Origin: Trema orientale
Taxonomy: Eukaryota; Streptophyta; Magnoliopsida; Rosales; Cannabaceae
Assembly (NCBI GenBank): GCA_002914845.1
Contig: JXTC01000014.1
Span: 410,185 to 474,184, forward strand
Direction of reading: 5' to 3'
DNA: 64,000 nucleotides
The translations under genes were made by a program, and so were the position numbers. Shown here piece after piece: positions 22,816 through 34,265 of this stretch. Under the pieces are notes generated by a model. It saw only the letters and a list, made by a program, of their open reading frames with translations. It was not told the DNA's origin and searched no databases. How positions within the stretch are numbered: position 1 is the stretch's first letter; each line of letters begins with the position of its first letter.

Positions 22816-23808
22816 GAAAGTTATTAATTTTATAGTCCAAATAATAATAAAGTATTTATGTAAAAAAATGCAGCTTTCTTAGACGAGAACTATATGAAAT
22901 TTTTTAGTCCAAAAGTAAGAATCCTGCAAAACTTTTTAGGAGAATCTACAACAAATTATTTCCTTTTTTTACTATCCTTTTTTAGTGGAAAATTATTTCC
23001 TATTCTAAGCCTATTGATTTCGTCTCTTTGTGCTATATTCTTAAAATAATAATACTAATAATAACAATAATAATAATAATTTACAATAACTGTCGTCAGC
23101 AATTTTTATTTTTTGTTTTCGGCATGCCATGTTCCTTTTTAAGTAGAAAATGAGGGTGGAATTCTAGCCTTCAAGCTCCCATAGTTCCGTCTATTCTTTC
23201 TATCGTGCAGTATGTCGCTTTTTATTGGAGAAGAAGACCAGTTCATATTGTAGATTTCTTTTGTTTGAGTAATCATATTGTCAATAATTGATCATCAAAT
23301 GAATTATCCTTTTTTTGGAAAAGAATTATCCTATAATATTGTAGAGTAAATTAATATTTAAATTAATACAATTATTAATAAGATAAAATTAAAAGAAAAT
23401 AATAATGGGAATGACAATAATAAGAATCAAGAGTACTGGAGCGAGATCCGGGGAAAAAAAAAAATCAAAGTCATTAGGTCATTAACAAGTTACCATCATT
23501 TCAAACAATAAATAACTTTCTACACATATATAAGCATTAAATATTTTAGATTTTTTGGTAGAATTCTTAATTTCATTATAGCTATATTGAAATTACACGA
23601 TCCAAATTAGAATACCCATCAATGGTCAAATAATCAAATTATTAAATTAAAAAAAGTATTGACCACTAATGGAGATTCTTTTTTAATCCTACTGCAAAAT
23701 TCCGGAAATTAAAGAGAAATTGGGAAACCAGGCCAATTTTAGAGTGTATTTTAGTAAATGACATTTTTTTTTAGTACTCTTTGATAAATAGGCCAGTTGA
23801 AAAGTACT
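22816..23808. other. AT-rich intergenic DNA, no gene seen
   Basis: Contains simple AAT/ATA runs near 23043-23083. No reading frame or repeat termini were recognised. Confidence 0.45.
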
Positions 23809-23820
23809 TTTAGTAAATGA

Positions 23821-24183
23821 ATAATATCACTTTTATCGCTTGTATTTTGACATTTTGTTCAGTTTGTACCTTATGTTTTGGTTATTATCAACATTGACCT
23901 TTAAATTTAAAATTTATTATAACTTTATACACTAAAACTAGTTTAGAGTAGTTAATTTACTAAGATACCATTTAAAAAATTAAAAATAAACCATGTAAAA
24001 ACTGATCTGAGAATAAATTTATTAAATTATCTTGATAAATTAGTTATTCTAAATTAGTATCAGGGTATATATTTGTAATAAATATTGAATTTATAAGTCA
24101 ATATTGATAATAACAAAAACAAAAATACATAGTTTACACTGAATAAAATATTAAAATATAAAGTATAAAAATAATATTATCCC
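23821..24183. mobile_element. MITE with 12-bp direct flanking repeat
   Basis: The flanks TTTAGTAAATGA at 23809-23820 and 24184-24195 are identical. The termini ataatatcacttttatcgct and, reversed, gggataatattatttttata are an imperfect inverted repeat that continues inwards (tattttgacattttgttcag versus tattttaatattttattcag). The internal wording (ttaccttatgttttggttat, ctaagataccattt) recalls Mutator-like MITEs. The duplication is longer than the usual 9-11 bases, perhaps by chance match. Confidence 0.75.
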
Positions 24184-24195
24184 TTTAGTAAATGA

Positions 24196-24969
24196 CCTAT
24201 TTTACAATCAAGTTAGTTCTTAAAGTTGTCTTTCATTAATATAATTTTTTGGAGGCTGTTTTGGCCAAAAAGTTAAAGATAACGAGTTTGCAAATAAATA
24301 ATTTGGGCAGGTGGGCATGATATTTAAGAATGGTCGCCACAATTTGCCAAAATGCATGGGAGACCCGGAAACAAACAAAGAGAACTCCTGATGAGTGGTC
24401 GGTTTCCCTTATTAGGCTAAGCCATGTAGACAATTTACAAAGACTTATGTCTGAGATATGTCGATCACTTGTCTCCAATGAAAGAGAACATAAATGCCAT
24501 GAGGAAGTTGGAGTTAGGACAACTTATTATGTCCAAAGACTAAATGGGATTTCAATTTCAAGCAAACTTTATCTAACTCCCACTATTGCTTTATTTATCC
24601 AAAATATATACACATATATATATATGTATACATATAAATGTTATAAAGAAGTATTAGTGTTTCGTACACACAAATAAAAATGTACGTGACTCATTTATGA
24701 ATTTATAAGTGAAATATCTTAATTTGTGTGGTGCTATTATACGATTGTTTGTCGTTTATTCGTGTGCATGCAGACTTTTTTTGAATATGATAAATTTTGT
24801 TATAAATATATATATATAATAAGAATATGATGCCTAAGAATATTTATTAATATAAGGTAATCTCTGTGAAATAAAATCTGACATTCATAACTATAAATAA
24901 TAGAGAAACAAATCAGATCATCACCAAGCATGGTCCGGCCTGATGCTGCTAACTGGCCTGGATGAGTTC

Positions 24970-25005
<36 letters not shown>
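24196..25005. other. Intergenic DNA with TA microsatellites
   Basis: Overlapping open frames on both strands at 24236-24677 have no recognisable domain. (TA)n runs lie at about 24613-24632 and 24972-25005. I see no gene. Confidence 0.4.
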
Positions 25006-25009
<4 letters not shown>

Positions 25010-25242
25010 GGTATGTATTTTTTTTTTTTTGTTTTTACTTATCGTAGTTTTTTTTAGCCTTTGGATCATTATCTAACTGTTACATGATTTGAGTAGTTAA
25101 AAATAATAATAATAATAAATACACATTATTTAATATTTTTTTCTTTCTATTTTTACCATTAAAAAACATGTATGATAAATTTTAATTTAGCAAACAATAC
25201 TTATGGATAGGGAAAAAAAAAAAACCTACTGGATTGGTGCTC
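25006..25242. mobile_element. MITE copy D (gatgatccaacggct family), diverged
   Basis: Follows a (TA)n tract. It has the family's tacttat, tttagcctttggatcattat and final acctactggattggtgctc, but the centre is strongly diverged from the other copies. Confidence 0.55.
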
Positions 25243-25390
25243 TATATCTAACCGTGTAAACTTGTATTTCTATTAACAAGTGTAGTTTGTACTTTTTGTG
25301 TGTGTTTATATTTGCACTCTTTAATATTTGAAAAATCTATATTAATATGTGTTGGGGAATTCTTTTTTTTGTGTTTGTTTATATAGGAAC

Positions 25391-26233
25391 TAGGGGCGGA
25401 GCCAGGAATTTAATCTGAGGGGGGACAAAGGAAAAATTACCTCACCGTAAGAAAACACAAAAAAACTAGAAATTTCTTCTTGAAAAAGTAAATTTGAAAA
25501 TTTGTACTATTCTTAAACAAGTCCATAAATGTATTATAATTACTCTCGGCGATGTCTCATGATCTGAAATTATTGTATAATAACTTTATCATCAATTTTA
25601 TTAGAAATTTCTTTCTCAATATAAACACCTAAATTATTATTCATCCATTGATCTCATATTCGGTTGCATAGTCGATTCTTCACAATGTTCATGACAGAAA
25701 AGACCCTCTATAGTATAGCAATAGGTGAAATCAGGCTTGTACTTGGTAGCTTAATTAAAGGCATTAAACATGAGCCCTCTTAGTATTTTTATAATACTTA
25801 GTTTAGATATAGATACACTTCTAAATTTTCTACTTACAATTCGGCCCATATTCATAATCCTCACAAAGCCCAAAGGATTTATTCACTAACAAATATTATG
25901 TATTTGTTCTCGGACAAACATTATATGCTATATACATATAACTAAGTCAAGTCAATTTCTAATTATTTTGTTTATGGGCTAGTACACACCTCAAAAGATG
26001 AGTAATGAGCTTTACTTAATATTTAAGAGAAACCATTGAAGTGAGCTTTACAATTATAAAATGGGCTTTACTAATAAAAAAAAATCTAAATTTTAGGAAG
26101 GACAAGTATAAAATTTTATAAATTAAGAGGAAATAAAATAATTTTTTTATAAAAATGTCACATACTGATTTTTTTTTTTCAAAAAAGGCAGGGGGGCAAC
26201 TGCCTCCCTAGACCCAATGTGGGTCCGCCGCTG
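25391..26233 (-). mobile_element. hAT relic with transposase C-terminal dimerisation remnant
   Basis: The termini taggggcggagccagg and, reversed, cagcggcggacccac form a short imperfect inverted repeat. The flanks ataggaac (25383-25390) and ataggaat (26234-26241) match at 7 of 8 bases, as expected for hAT. On the - strand, about 25760-25530, a frame with three stops reads RVFSVMNIVKNRLCNRI, then DQWMNNNLGVYIEKEIS. This matches the conserved C-terminal hAT dimerisation block (typically ERVFSAM-IVKN-LRN). The element is a deletion derivative of an autonomous hAT, with only the transposase tail left. Confidence 0.82.
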
Positions 26234-26241
26234 ATAGGAAT

Positions 26242-27501
26242 TGTACTCTTGTATTAATTTTAAAGAAATCATTAAAATGTTTACTGCTGTACCTGTATAC
26301 TTTGTGTGTATACACAAATGTGCTCTAAAATTAACAAATTTCTTTGGTTGAATTTTTAGCTTTCTCATCTAAAGCGAAGTTGAATATTTCAAATTTGACT
26401 TATACTTCCCTCCTATATTTTCCTCTGCAACATAATGATCGCAAGTATAATTTTCTTTTTCTTTTTCTATTATCCTTTTCAATGTGAAATCAGAGGTTTG
26501 GAACATAGTTCTAGAAGTACAATTGGAATTTATTTAATTTATTCATTAAGTGATTTGGAAATAAAAATGTTATTTTAAATTAACAAAATGCAAAATCACA
26601 TAAACAATTCCAATGATGATGCTTCCCTCAAAAAAAAAAAAAAAATGAGAAAGGGGAGAAAGAAAGAAAAACTACTAATGATGATGCAATCATCATTTCG
26701 CTTGGCTAAAATTTAGTATACTACTTAATACTTAGCCTAGCCCTAATTATCTAAAGTTTTTGGTATCCTATTCCATTATTTATTTGAAATTGACGTTACA
26801 ACTAGAATTAGTATACTTGAACAATGAGTATAATTAAAAGTAGACGAGTCTTTTCTTAGGAAAAAAAATTAAATTAATATAGACAGAAAAGGTTTAATTG
26901 AAATAACCTATAAACTTTGTTCGTGTGAACAATTAACATCCATTAATTGAATATGTCCAAAACGACAAAATGCATTATTAAGAATCCTTTGATTGTGCCA
27001 ACCATGACTTACATTCTACTATTCTAAAAGTCGTCGTCACTTTTCCAGATTCTATTTTTATTTATCCGTGCGTTATTATAGCAATAGTTGATTCGTACTA
27101 TACACGATCCCCTTAAAAGAATATTAACACCGCACGCAAAAAATAAAATAAATGAAGTTGAGAGAGATACTCTATCAAATTTTGACCATGTATTATGTAA
27201 GAACCGCATTATATTTTGCAATTGATAAGAATAAGTGTGGTGCGTTCATGAATTTAATGAATATTGTATAATTTACTTTGGAGTACTAAACTAACCTTGT
27301 ATCTCAGAAAATTATTATGCTTAGATAACTTTGAAGTAGAATTTTGTCTTTAAGTTTCTGCACGACGAACACACCTGGTCAAAATACAAACAAAAACTCA
27401 ACCAAACAAATAGAAAGCTATAAAGTTGAACTAACAAGATAAGATATTGCTTATTGAGGGTACATGAGACAAACTGTTAATTATATGATATTAGGTTTAT
27501 A
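26242..27501. other. AT-rich intergenic DNA, no gene seen
   Basis: No recognisable reading frame, RNA gene or repeat terminus was found. The 27024-27221 frame on the - strand is without domain. Confidence 0.45.
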
Positions 27502-27509
27502 TTTGTATG

Positions 27510-28797
27510 CAACGATGGAGCCAGTACAGGCTCAGGCGCTGTAGGCGGTGGCCCCTCACTTTCTTAGAATTACACTTTTTACCATAATTTTGTTTGAAAA
27601 ATTCAGTTTTGGCCTTCATTTGCCCCCTAATTTTTTTAATTATGATTTTTAATATGTATTTTATTAAAAAAAATCAGTAACACCCCTTATATGATAATAA
27701 TGATTTTTTTTAATATTTAAATTTTACTTATATTATCATGAATACCTAATTTTGTCTTCACCTTTTGTGGATAATTTTTTTTTACTCACTTTAAGTATTC
27801 TTTTTAGGGTTAATCACGTATAAATACCCTGAATTTTAACTTTTTAGTAAAAAAAAAACTTGACTTTTAAATGTCTGCAAAATAATACCCTCATTTTTAA
27901 ATTTTCGTAAAATAATACCCTGACTTTTGGAATTCTGCAAATTAATACCCTTACTTTTGAATTCTACAAATTAATACTTTGACATTTACGATTTCTACAA
28001 ATTAATACACTCAGCTTTTGTTTTCTTTGTATATTTATACTATGAGAAAATTAAAAGATGCAAATATCTCTCATTAACTTATTAAAAATGTTTAGATATT
28101 AGTATAGTATCAAAAATTATTTTATAACTACTTTTTTTGATTAATTGCTAAAAAAAAAATTTTTTACCTCTCATTTTGTTTTTTACAATTAACTACTTTT
28201 ACCTCTCGTTCTAATTTTTTACTTTTCTTTTTTAAATAAAAAGTGAAATAAGCTAATTATAAACATTTTTTTCAAAAATTTTATTATTGTCTAATAAGTT
28301 TTAATTAAGTTGATGATGACTACTACCATCTTTTTATTATTAAAATCAACTAATTGGACATCAAGATTATAAATTTATATGAATTTCAAATTTTAGGGTA
28401 TTAATTTGTAAGAATTTTAATTGTAAGGGTATCAATTTACAGACTCCAAAAGTGAAGGTATTATTTTGCAGAAATTCAAAAGTCAGGGTATTATTTTACA
28501 GATTTTTTAAAATAAGGGTATTATTTTACAGATATTCAAAAGCCTGGATTTTTTTTTATAGAAAAGTTAAAACTCAGGGTATTTTAATGTTATTATCCCT
28601 TCTTTTTAATCCTATATTGATTTATACTGACTAATAAAAATTAAGGTTCTTCATGAGTTAAATATTACTAAATTGTAAGTCCATTTAAAGAAAAAAAATT
28701 ATATAAAGAACAAAAAAAAGGAAAAAAAAAACAAATTTAGCTAAAAATAAAAATTAGTATATGCCCGAGTAAAATAATTTTTTTGGCTCTGTCATTG
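27510..28797. mobile_element. hAT-like MITE carrying a nested Mutator-like MITE
   Basis: The termini caacgatggagccagtac and, reversed, caatgacagagccaaaaaaa are inverted. The flanks tttgtatg (27502-27509) and tttgtata (28798-28805) match at 7 of 8 bases. The wording (ggagccag, aggcgctgtaggcggtggcccc) is that of the hAT elements at 25391 and 40581. About 486 bases belong to this element. The rest is the insertion at 27807-28599, so this one is older. Confidence 0.75.
27807..28599. mobile_element. Mutator-like MITE, family M copy 2, perfect 9-bp duplication
   Basis: 793 bases, flanked by the identical 9-mer TTCTTTTTA at 27798-27806 and 28600-28608. The termini are GGGTTAATCACGTATAAATA and, reversed, GGGATAATAACATTAAAATA, followed on both arms by ccctga-ttttaacttt. 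Internal tandem-like clauses (aaaataataccctc, gaattctgcaaattaatacc) repeat in both arms in inverted order. It has no coding potential. The same family is at 18532. Confidence 0.9.
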
Positions 28798-28805
28798 TTT
28801 GTATA

Positions 28806-29459
28806 TTCACTCACTAACTTTGACCAATTGTATTCGGTAGGGAGAAATTTGAATCCAAATTCAAATTCAAAGTGTTGGATTATAATTTTACAAAATACAG
28901 GGTTTGTTGAAGAAAAATGATGAAGCCTAGGTGTAATTTATGAAAATATCCTATGAATTTAGTGACATTGTAATTAGAGATTTAATCCCAATATCACCCC
29001 ATCTATTATGCTTAAATACTAAGTTCGACCATTTTTTCTTATAAAATCCCAAAGTATCCTCTCTATTCAAAGGGGGGAAAAAAAGTAACCCTCCATTCCT
29101 TTTTTATCAATATTTTTTTACTACTCCTTTTTCTAAATGACAAAATATCCTAAAAATATTAATATCCAAACAATTCTTTAAAAAAACGAGAATATATCTT
29201 AAAAATATTGCTGAACAGACACAATATCATCAACTTTTTTAATAATCTTAAGGAAAAAACAGGCAAATTACAAAAAAAAAAAATGAAAAAAAGAAGAGTT
29301 TTTTCTTAACTAATTTGATAGCAAGGATTGTTTGGTAACAAGTTTTTGAATTACATGTGACGCTATTTCAGAAATTTTATATTGAAAGTTTGACCCAAAA
29401 AATATATAGGGCATAATTTGGAAAATAGAGATGACACTTTTAGGTTTTGTGATAACATA
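28806..29459. other. AT-rich intergenic DNA, no gene seen
   Basis: Low-complexity A/T-rich sequence with no supported reading frame. Confidence 0.4.
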
Positions 29460-29469
29460 TTGTTAAATA

Positions 29470-29848
29470 GGATAAACTGTAAAAAAATATCCTAGAATTT
29501 GAATATTTTGCAGTTTAAACCCTGAAATTTAGACTCCAAAAAATAATACCTAGAGATTAAGAATTTCTCAAAATTAACACTATGAACTTACTTTTTAACA
29601 AATTTTAGTAATGAAAAATAATAATATCTTCCATTAAAACTAGATTAATCCTTATTATTCTTCTTAATTTTGAGGATATTATTGTCTTTTACCAGTTAAA
29701 GTTATTCAAAAAATCAATTGAGAGTATTAATTTTCTGAAATTCTTAATCTCAGGGTATTATTTTGCAGAGTTCAAATTTCAGAGTTTAAATTACAAAATA
29801 TCCATACCTAATGGCATTTTTTTTTTATTTTTTTTTTGCAGTTTACCC
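29470..29848. mobile_element. Mutator-like MITE with 10-bp direct flank
   Basis: The identical flanks TTGTTAAATA lie at 29460-29469 and 29849-29858. The termini ggataaactgtaaaaaaata and, reversed, gggtaaactgcaaaaaaaaa are inverted. Clauses such as ccctgaaatttagactc-aaaaataatacc are mirrored in the right arm (ggtattattttgcagagttc). 379 bases, non-coding. Confidence 0.85.
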
Positions 29849-29858
29849 TTGTTAAATA

Positions 29859-30786
29859 TGGAATTTTAGGCATGATAGAAAGAGATGTTTTTAATATTAT
29901 TCTTTTAATATTTTGCTAACTCTAATATCACCTATCTCTACACTTTCCACACTAATTCTAAAACTTCTAAAACTACTCTCTCAATTAAAATTTAAGATTT
30001 AATTCCAACTTTCTATAATTAATCTTTTATAAATTATCCCTAAATCTAATTTATTTGTTATTTCCACCATATCTCTCTCTCGTGTCTTCTCCTAATGCTT
30101 TTACCCATCCCTCCTCTTCATTCTTTTCTTCTCGTCTATTGATCCAATCATCCATATTCTTACCTTTATTTGGTGATATGCTCTTTATTTGGTGATATGC
30201 TTACATCCCTTTCAAAATAATAATAATAATAATAACAACAATAATAATAAAATTAACAATACATCTTTAAATCAAATTGTAACAATATTCCACAAATCAT
30301 GAAAGAGCTGCCCTCATCTTAATTCCATAACTTTGTGGGCCTTTGATGCCTTAGTGCAGATCTACTATAGATCTTTTTGGCCTAATGCTAAATTTAGAGC
30401 TTACTTATGTGACCTGATTCGAAAGCAAACAAAATCAAATAAATTGTGGACTTATCTAATATTATATCAAACATATTTAGATATGGTATCCGTTTATTCA
30501 GCCAAAAAGAAAATGAAGAATCTTAAAACTATTTTCCAGGTAATGGTTCTAACTCTATCGATATAATGGTTAAGAAATTTCAAAATATCACCCTACTGTG
30601 AAATCACACTTCTTTTTTTTTTTTTTTATCAGAATGGGCCCACGTAATAAACACTATGATTAGACCACACTCATCTTCCTTGTTGATGGCGATGGAGTAA
30701 GTTTATACTAGGATAACACGGGTTGAAAGGATGGTAATTCGTAAAATTATATGCTAAGAAGGGGACGATGATTAAGTTGACTACTA
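29859..30786. other. Intergenic DNA, no gene seen
   Basis: A 77-codon frame at 30333-30566 (YYRSFWPNAKFRAYL...) has no recognised family. The tandem tgctctttatttggtgatat pair at 30160-30200 and an AAT run at 30212-30250 are simple repeats. Confidence 0.4.
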
Positions 30787-30794
30787 GTAAGCAC

Positions 30795-31513
30795 TAGAGG
30801 TGTTCAAAATACGGCTAACTACGGAAATTGCTCAATTAGTCTAAATTGCACCGAATTATGTGGTTTCTCTTCTTAATTGGCCGCTTATGGATTAGAAAAT
30901 ATGAAAATTGATTTGGCCGATTTAGTTCTCAGTTTTGGACAAATTTAGTTGGTTTCAAACTGAACTAGCCAGTAAGTTTATATATGTATTTTAAAAAAAT
31001 ATATATATATAGGCATACTAATAGTTAAAATTTAAGCTCATTCATTATAATTGAGTAATGACTACGCTTAGTCCATTTAAAACTGTCATTTAAGACTCTT
31101 ACGATATTTTTAAACTCTAAGTCTTGTTGTTGTATTGTGTTTAAGATTAAAGACTTTAAATTTGCTCTTGAATTTCAATTAGATTGTAAGTTGCAACTAA
31201 AGTTTAAGTTTATTAGGACTTTCGATTTACTTGTAACTTTTAACTATGTTATGATTTACTTTATATTTAGACTTTATATTCTAGATGGAGTATGATTATG
31301 ATATAAGCTTAGTTGATGTTGTATTAATTCAAATTTTGTAAGTTTTCAAACTGCGAAAATTGCCAAAATAGGCCGCAAAAATATAGGTGCGATCTGGCCG
31401 ATTTGAATCGATCAATTCTCACCGCACAGATTGGTGAACTGGCTAAACCGCATATTCAGATTGGTTTCTTGATTTGTGATTTAAATCGCCCAAACCTACT
31501 ATGAATACCTCTA
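30795..31513. mobile_element. hAT-like non-autonomous element
   Basis: 719 bases with 12-base inverted ends TAGAGGTGTTCA and, reversed, TAGAGGTATTCA (one mismatch). The 8-bp flanks gtaagcac (30787-30794) and ggaagcac (31514-31521) differ at one base. Near both ends, short motifs such as ggccgattt/aaatcg and gaaccg-like words recur, as is usual for sub-terminal transposase sites. No transposase remains. Confidence 0.85.
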
Positions 31514-31521
31514 GGAAGCAC

Positions 31522-32810
31522 AGTTAATATTACTCTAGCAACGTAATAGAAGAAACACTAATTATTGTAACAACGTAAATGTTAAACAAAAAAATATAAA
31601 CGGCTGTGCTATTTTAGAATAACATCTTTTAAAATAATATATTCACGTGGACAAAATCAATCCTTCAATTAGATGAACTTATACCGCAAAAGACATTTGG
31701 TTCTTATATACGATGGAATTTACAACTCAAAGTCGTCCTTTATTAAGTCTTGATTGGTAAACTATATAATAAATCTGTATTATATTAATTAAATATAATT
31801 GCGTTTGTATTGTATAGAAAGCATTATTTAATAGGCAAAAAAAAAAAAAATGAATTACACTACACTTCTAACTCTTCTTACTTATTTTTTTTGTCTTTAA
31901 TTTCTTTCTCATCACTTTTTCTTTCTTTCTTTTCTCTCACTACTTTATCCTTTTTAAAAGTGTTGTTTTTTTTAATAAAATTTTAAAGTGCTATTTTTCA
32001 AAAACTAAATTTAGAAAGTGGTTTTTTAGAATTGGTAATTTTTTAAATAATTTTTTCAAAAGGGTACTTTTCTAAATTAACTTGAAAAGTGATATTTTTC
32101 AAAACTAACTTTTAATGTATCTTAATACTATTCAAAATCAAACACACGACTGTAACAAAAAAATACAATATTTGACTATGATTTGCTTTCTAATGACATG
32201 AAAAACTTGAAAAGACCCAGTTCTTCCTTTTTATTATTATTATATTATATGTATGTAAATTAATGGGGCCCACTGCCCACGATTCTCTTTCAAGTTATTT
32301 GATTTGACTTTTCTTCCTCTCCTTTGCTCTCACGGGATGGTTGCCTTCAGCTCTATCTTCTTCCTTTCTCTCTTCTCGATCCCCCTTAACCATCTTAACA
32401 AGACCTCATGCTGATCACTACCACAAGCAGCGATGTCCAACGCTGACCTAGCCTTGCTGTCGACCCTTCCCAGTAAGATCACGCCACTATATCGCCTAAA
32501 AACCGACCTTGGGCTATCGCCAGCAATATAGTCACTATGGCTTGTCCCTGCCACCACCAACCCTAGAGTTTAAGAGCCCAGCCTTCAAAGGTGAGAAAGC
32601 CCATAGCCTCGCTGGCCAGTTTTTCTCCGGTGGCCGGATTTGAGGAAGAAGAAGAAAAAGTGCCTAATTGGGGTTTTTGTTGTTAAATTTCGTAAAAAAC
32701 GTGACAAAATTAAAGATAAGCTAAAGCTTTGAAAACAAAAATTTTTTTGGATTAGGTTTTTCGTAAAAACATTCATAGATCTTTGTTACCGTCAAAATAC
32801 ATACAAGAGA
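31522..32810. other. Intergenic DNA with a short GC-richer patch
   Basis: 32320-32660 is less AT-rich than its surroundings and contains a 76-codon frame on the - strand (32330-32560) that I could not assign. It may be a decayed piece of a gene or of an LTR. I see no splice-consistent gene. Confidence 0.35.
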
Positions 32811-34265
32811 TCGCACCTCAACCAGTAAGTCTTCCTTCCTATGCACCAAGCTTGTAACTACAGAGGTGTATAGACACATCGATCATGATCAACCTCTAAA
32901 TGAGAAACTAAGAACTCTAATGACCTCCAATGGTAACTCTAAGAATTTCTCTTTCTCTCTCTCTCTTACTTTTCTCTCAATTTTCTGTACCACTGCCAAA
33001 CAAATGTTTCAATAAAAACTGAAGTGTACACACAACAAGTGGGAGGAGCCTTTTATTAGCTCCTCCCATAGAGGAATTTGGCTAGCCCTACTAAGCCTAG
33101 GGCTGGCTGAATTTCGCTGCTAAAATAGCAGTGTGGTGGGCCATAATATCCCACATTCCTTCAGGCCCTTTTCTCCTTTTGTGTAATTGCACAATAAAAT
33201 GTTTTAGCTCATGTTGATCTCATATAGCCCAAGATATTAGTGTCAGTTAGGAACTTAAATGGACCCATTTAATTCAAACTCCAGTAAACAAAGACCTAGT
33301 TTTAATTGACACTTAATAAAGTGGACTTGCACCATTAGTTATGGACTTATTCAACTAAAGGTCCAAACTGTAATCTTGAATTAAATAAATGTCACAAGAT
33401 ATTTTATAATTAGAATTATGTCCATCAGATAATTAACATTTGCATGTGTATCTCTATATAGATACCGATAACTGGAGCTAGGTAAAATTATCATTTTGCC
33501 CTGTCAATTATATATTTTAATTCCTTGATGTAAGACTATATCTAATGGATGATCAGATTTATAGAAAGTTTTTAATTAATAAAATAACTAATTTTATTAA
33601 TTACTTAGCTAAATTTAAAATCATCCAAGCTCCCATAGCTCCTCAAGACAGTATTCACTTCTCTATTTAATAGAGTTGTGGATCCATATCTATAGGCATA
33701 TGTTCTCAAATGCCCATAATGCATTACTAAAATGTCAGGGTCTAGATCGTCAATTTCATGATTCATACCTATTAACATCTCAAATAATACAAATTATGAG
33801 CACGAATTTATCACTTACTTTGGGATTAAGAAAAATAGGCATTAATTATCAAGTTTGTGAGAATATGTTCTTTCTAACAGTACTTATTACAAGAATATAT
33901 TTTACATAGCCTTTATTCAATGTTTTTAAAACATACCAAGATTTTTGCACATAGTCATGGCAATATAGATTAAGACGCACTATAAATACACAAAGTCTTG
34001 TAACATATTCCAATATAAGTATCCAGCTTCTCTTATTAGTTGTGAACAATCTTATTTAATTTATTTAGAGAAAATATGTCTTAATTTTAATAAATAATTT
34101 TATTAAAATAATTCTCTAATAAATAAAACATAGATCCTTTTGACATTTATTATTGTACCAATAATCAAAATATTATCACACGTATTATGCATAAAATATC
34201 ATTTCATTAAATATCCAAAATATCCATAAATAATAGACACTTTTTGGGCATTTTTCTAGCAGTTT
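32811..34265. repeat. LTR-like region, probably an old copia-type long LTR
   Basis: The composition and order of phrases parallel the solo LTR at 51539-53199: a CT microsatellite after a moderately GC-rich start (32946-32970), then tgggcc-type wording, then a long AT-rich part with cattaattactt-like strings. Identity is low and I could not fix the ends or a target duplication, so this is a suggestion only. Confidence 0.3.

Noticed and set aside
24330..24677. 115-codon open frame, apparently free-standing
   Set aside because: No recognisable domain, overlaps another frame on the other strand, and runs into a TA microsatellite.
24972..25005. (TA)n run as a possible origin or promoter feature
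   Set aside because: Simple microsatellite adjoining a MITE; TA repeats are common here.
32330..32560. 76-codon frame in a GC-richer patch on the - strand
   Set aside because: No family match, no splice-consistent neighbour, and the patch may belong to a decayed repeat.
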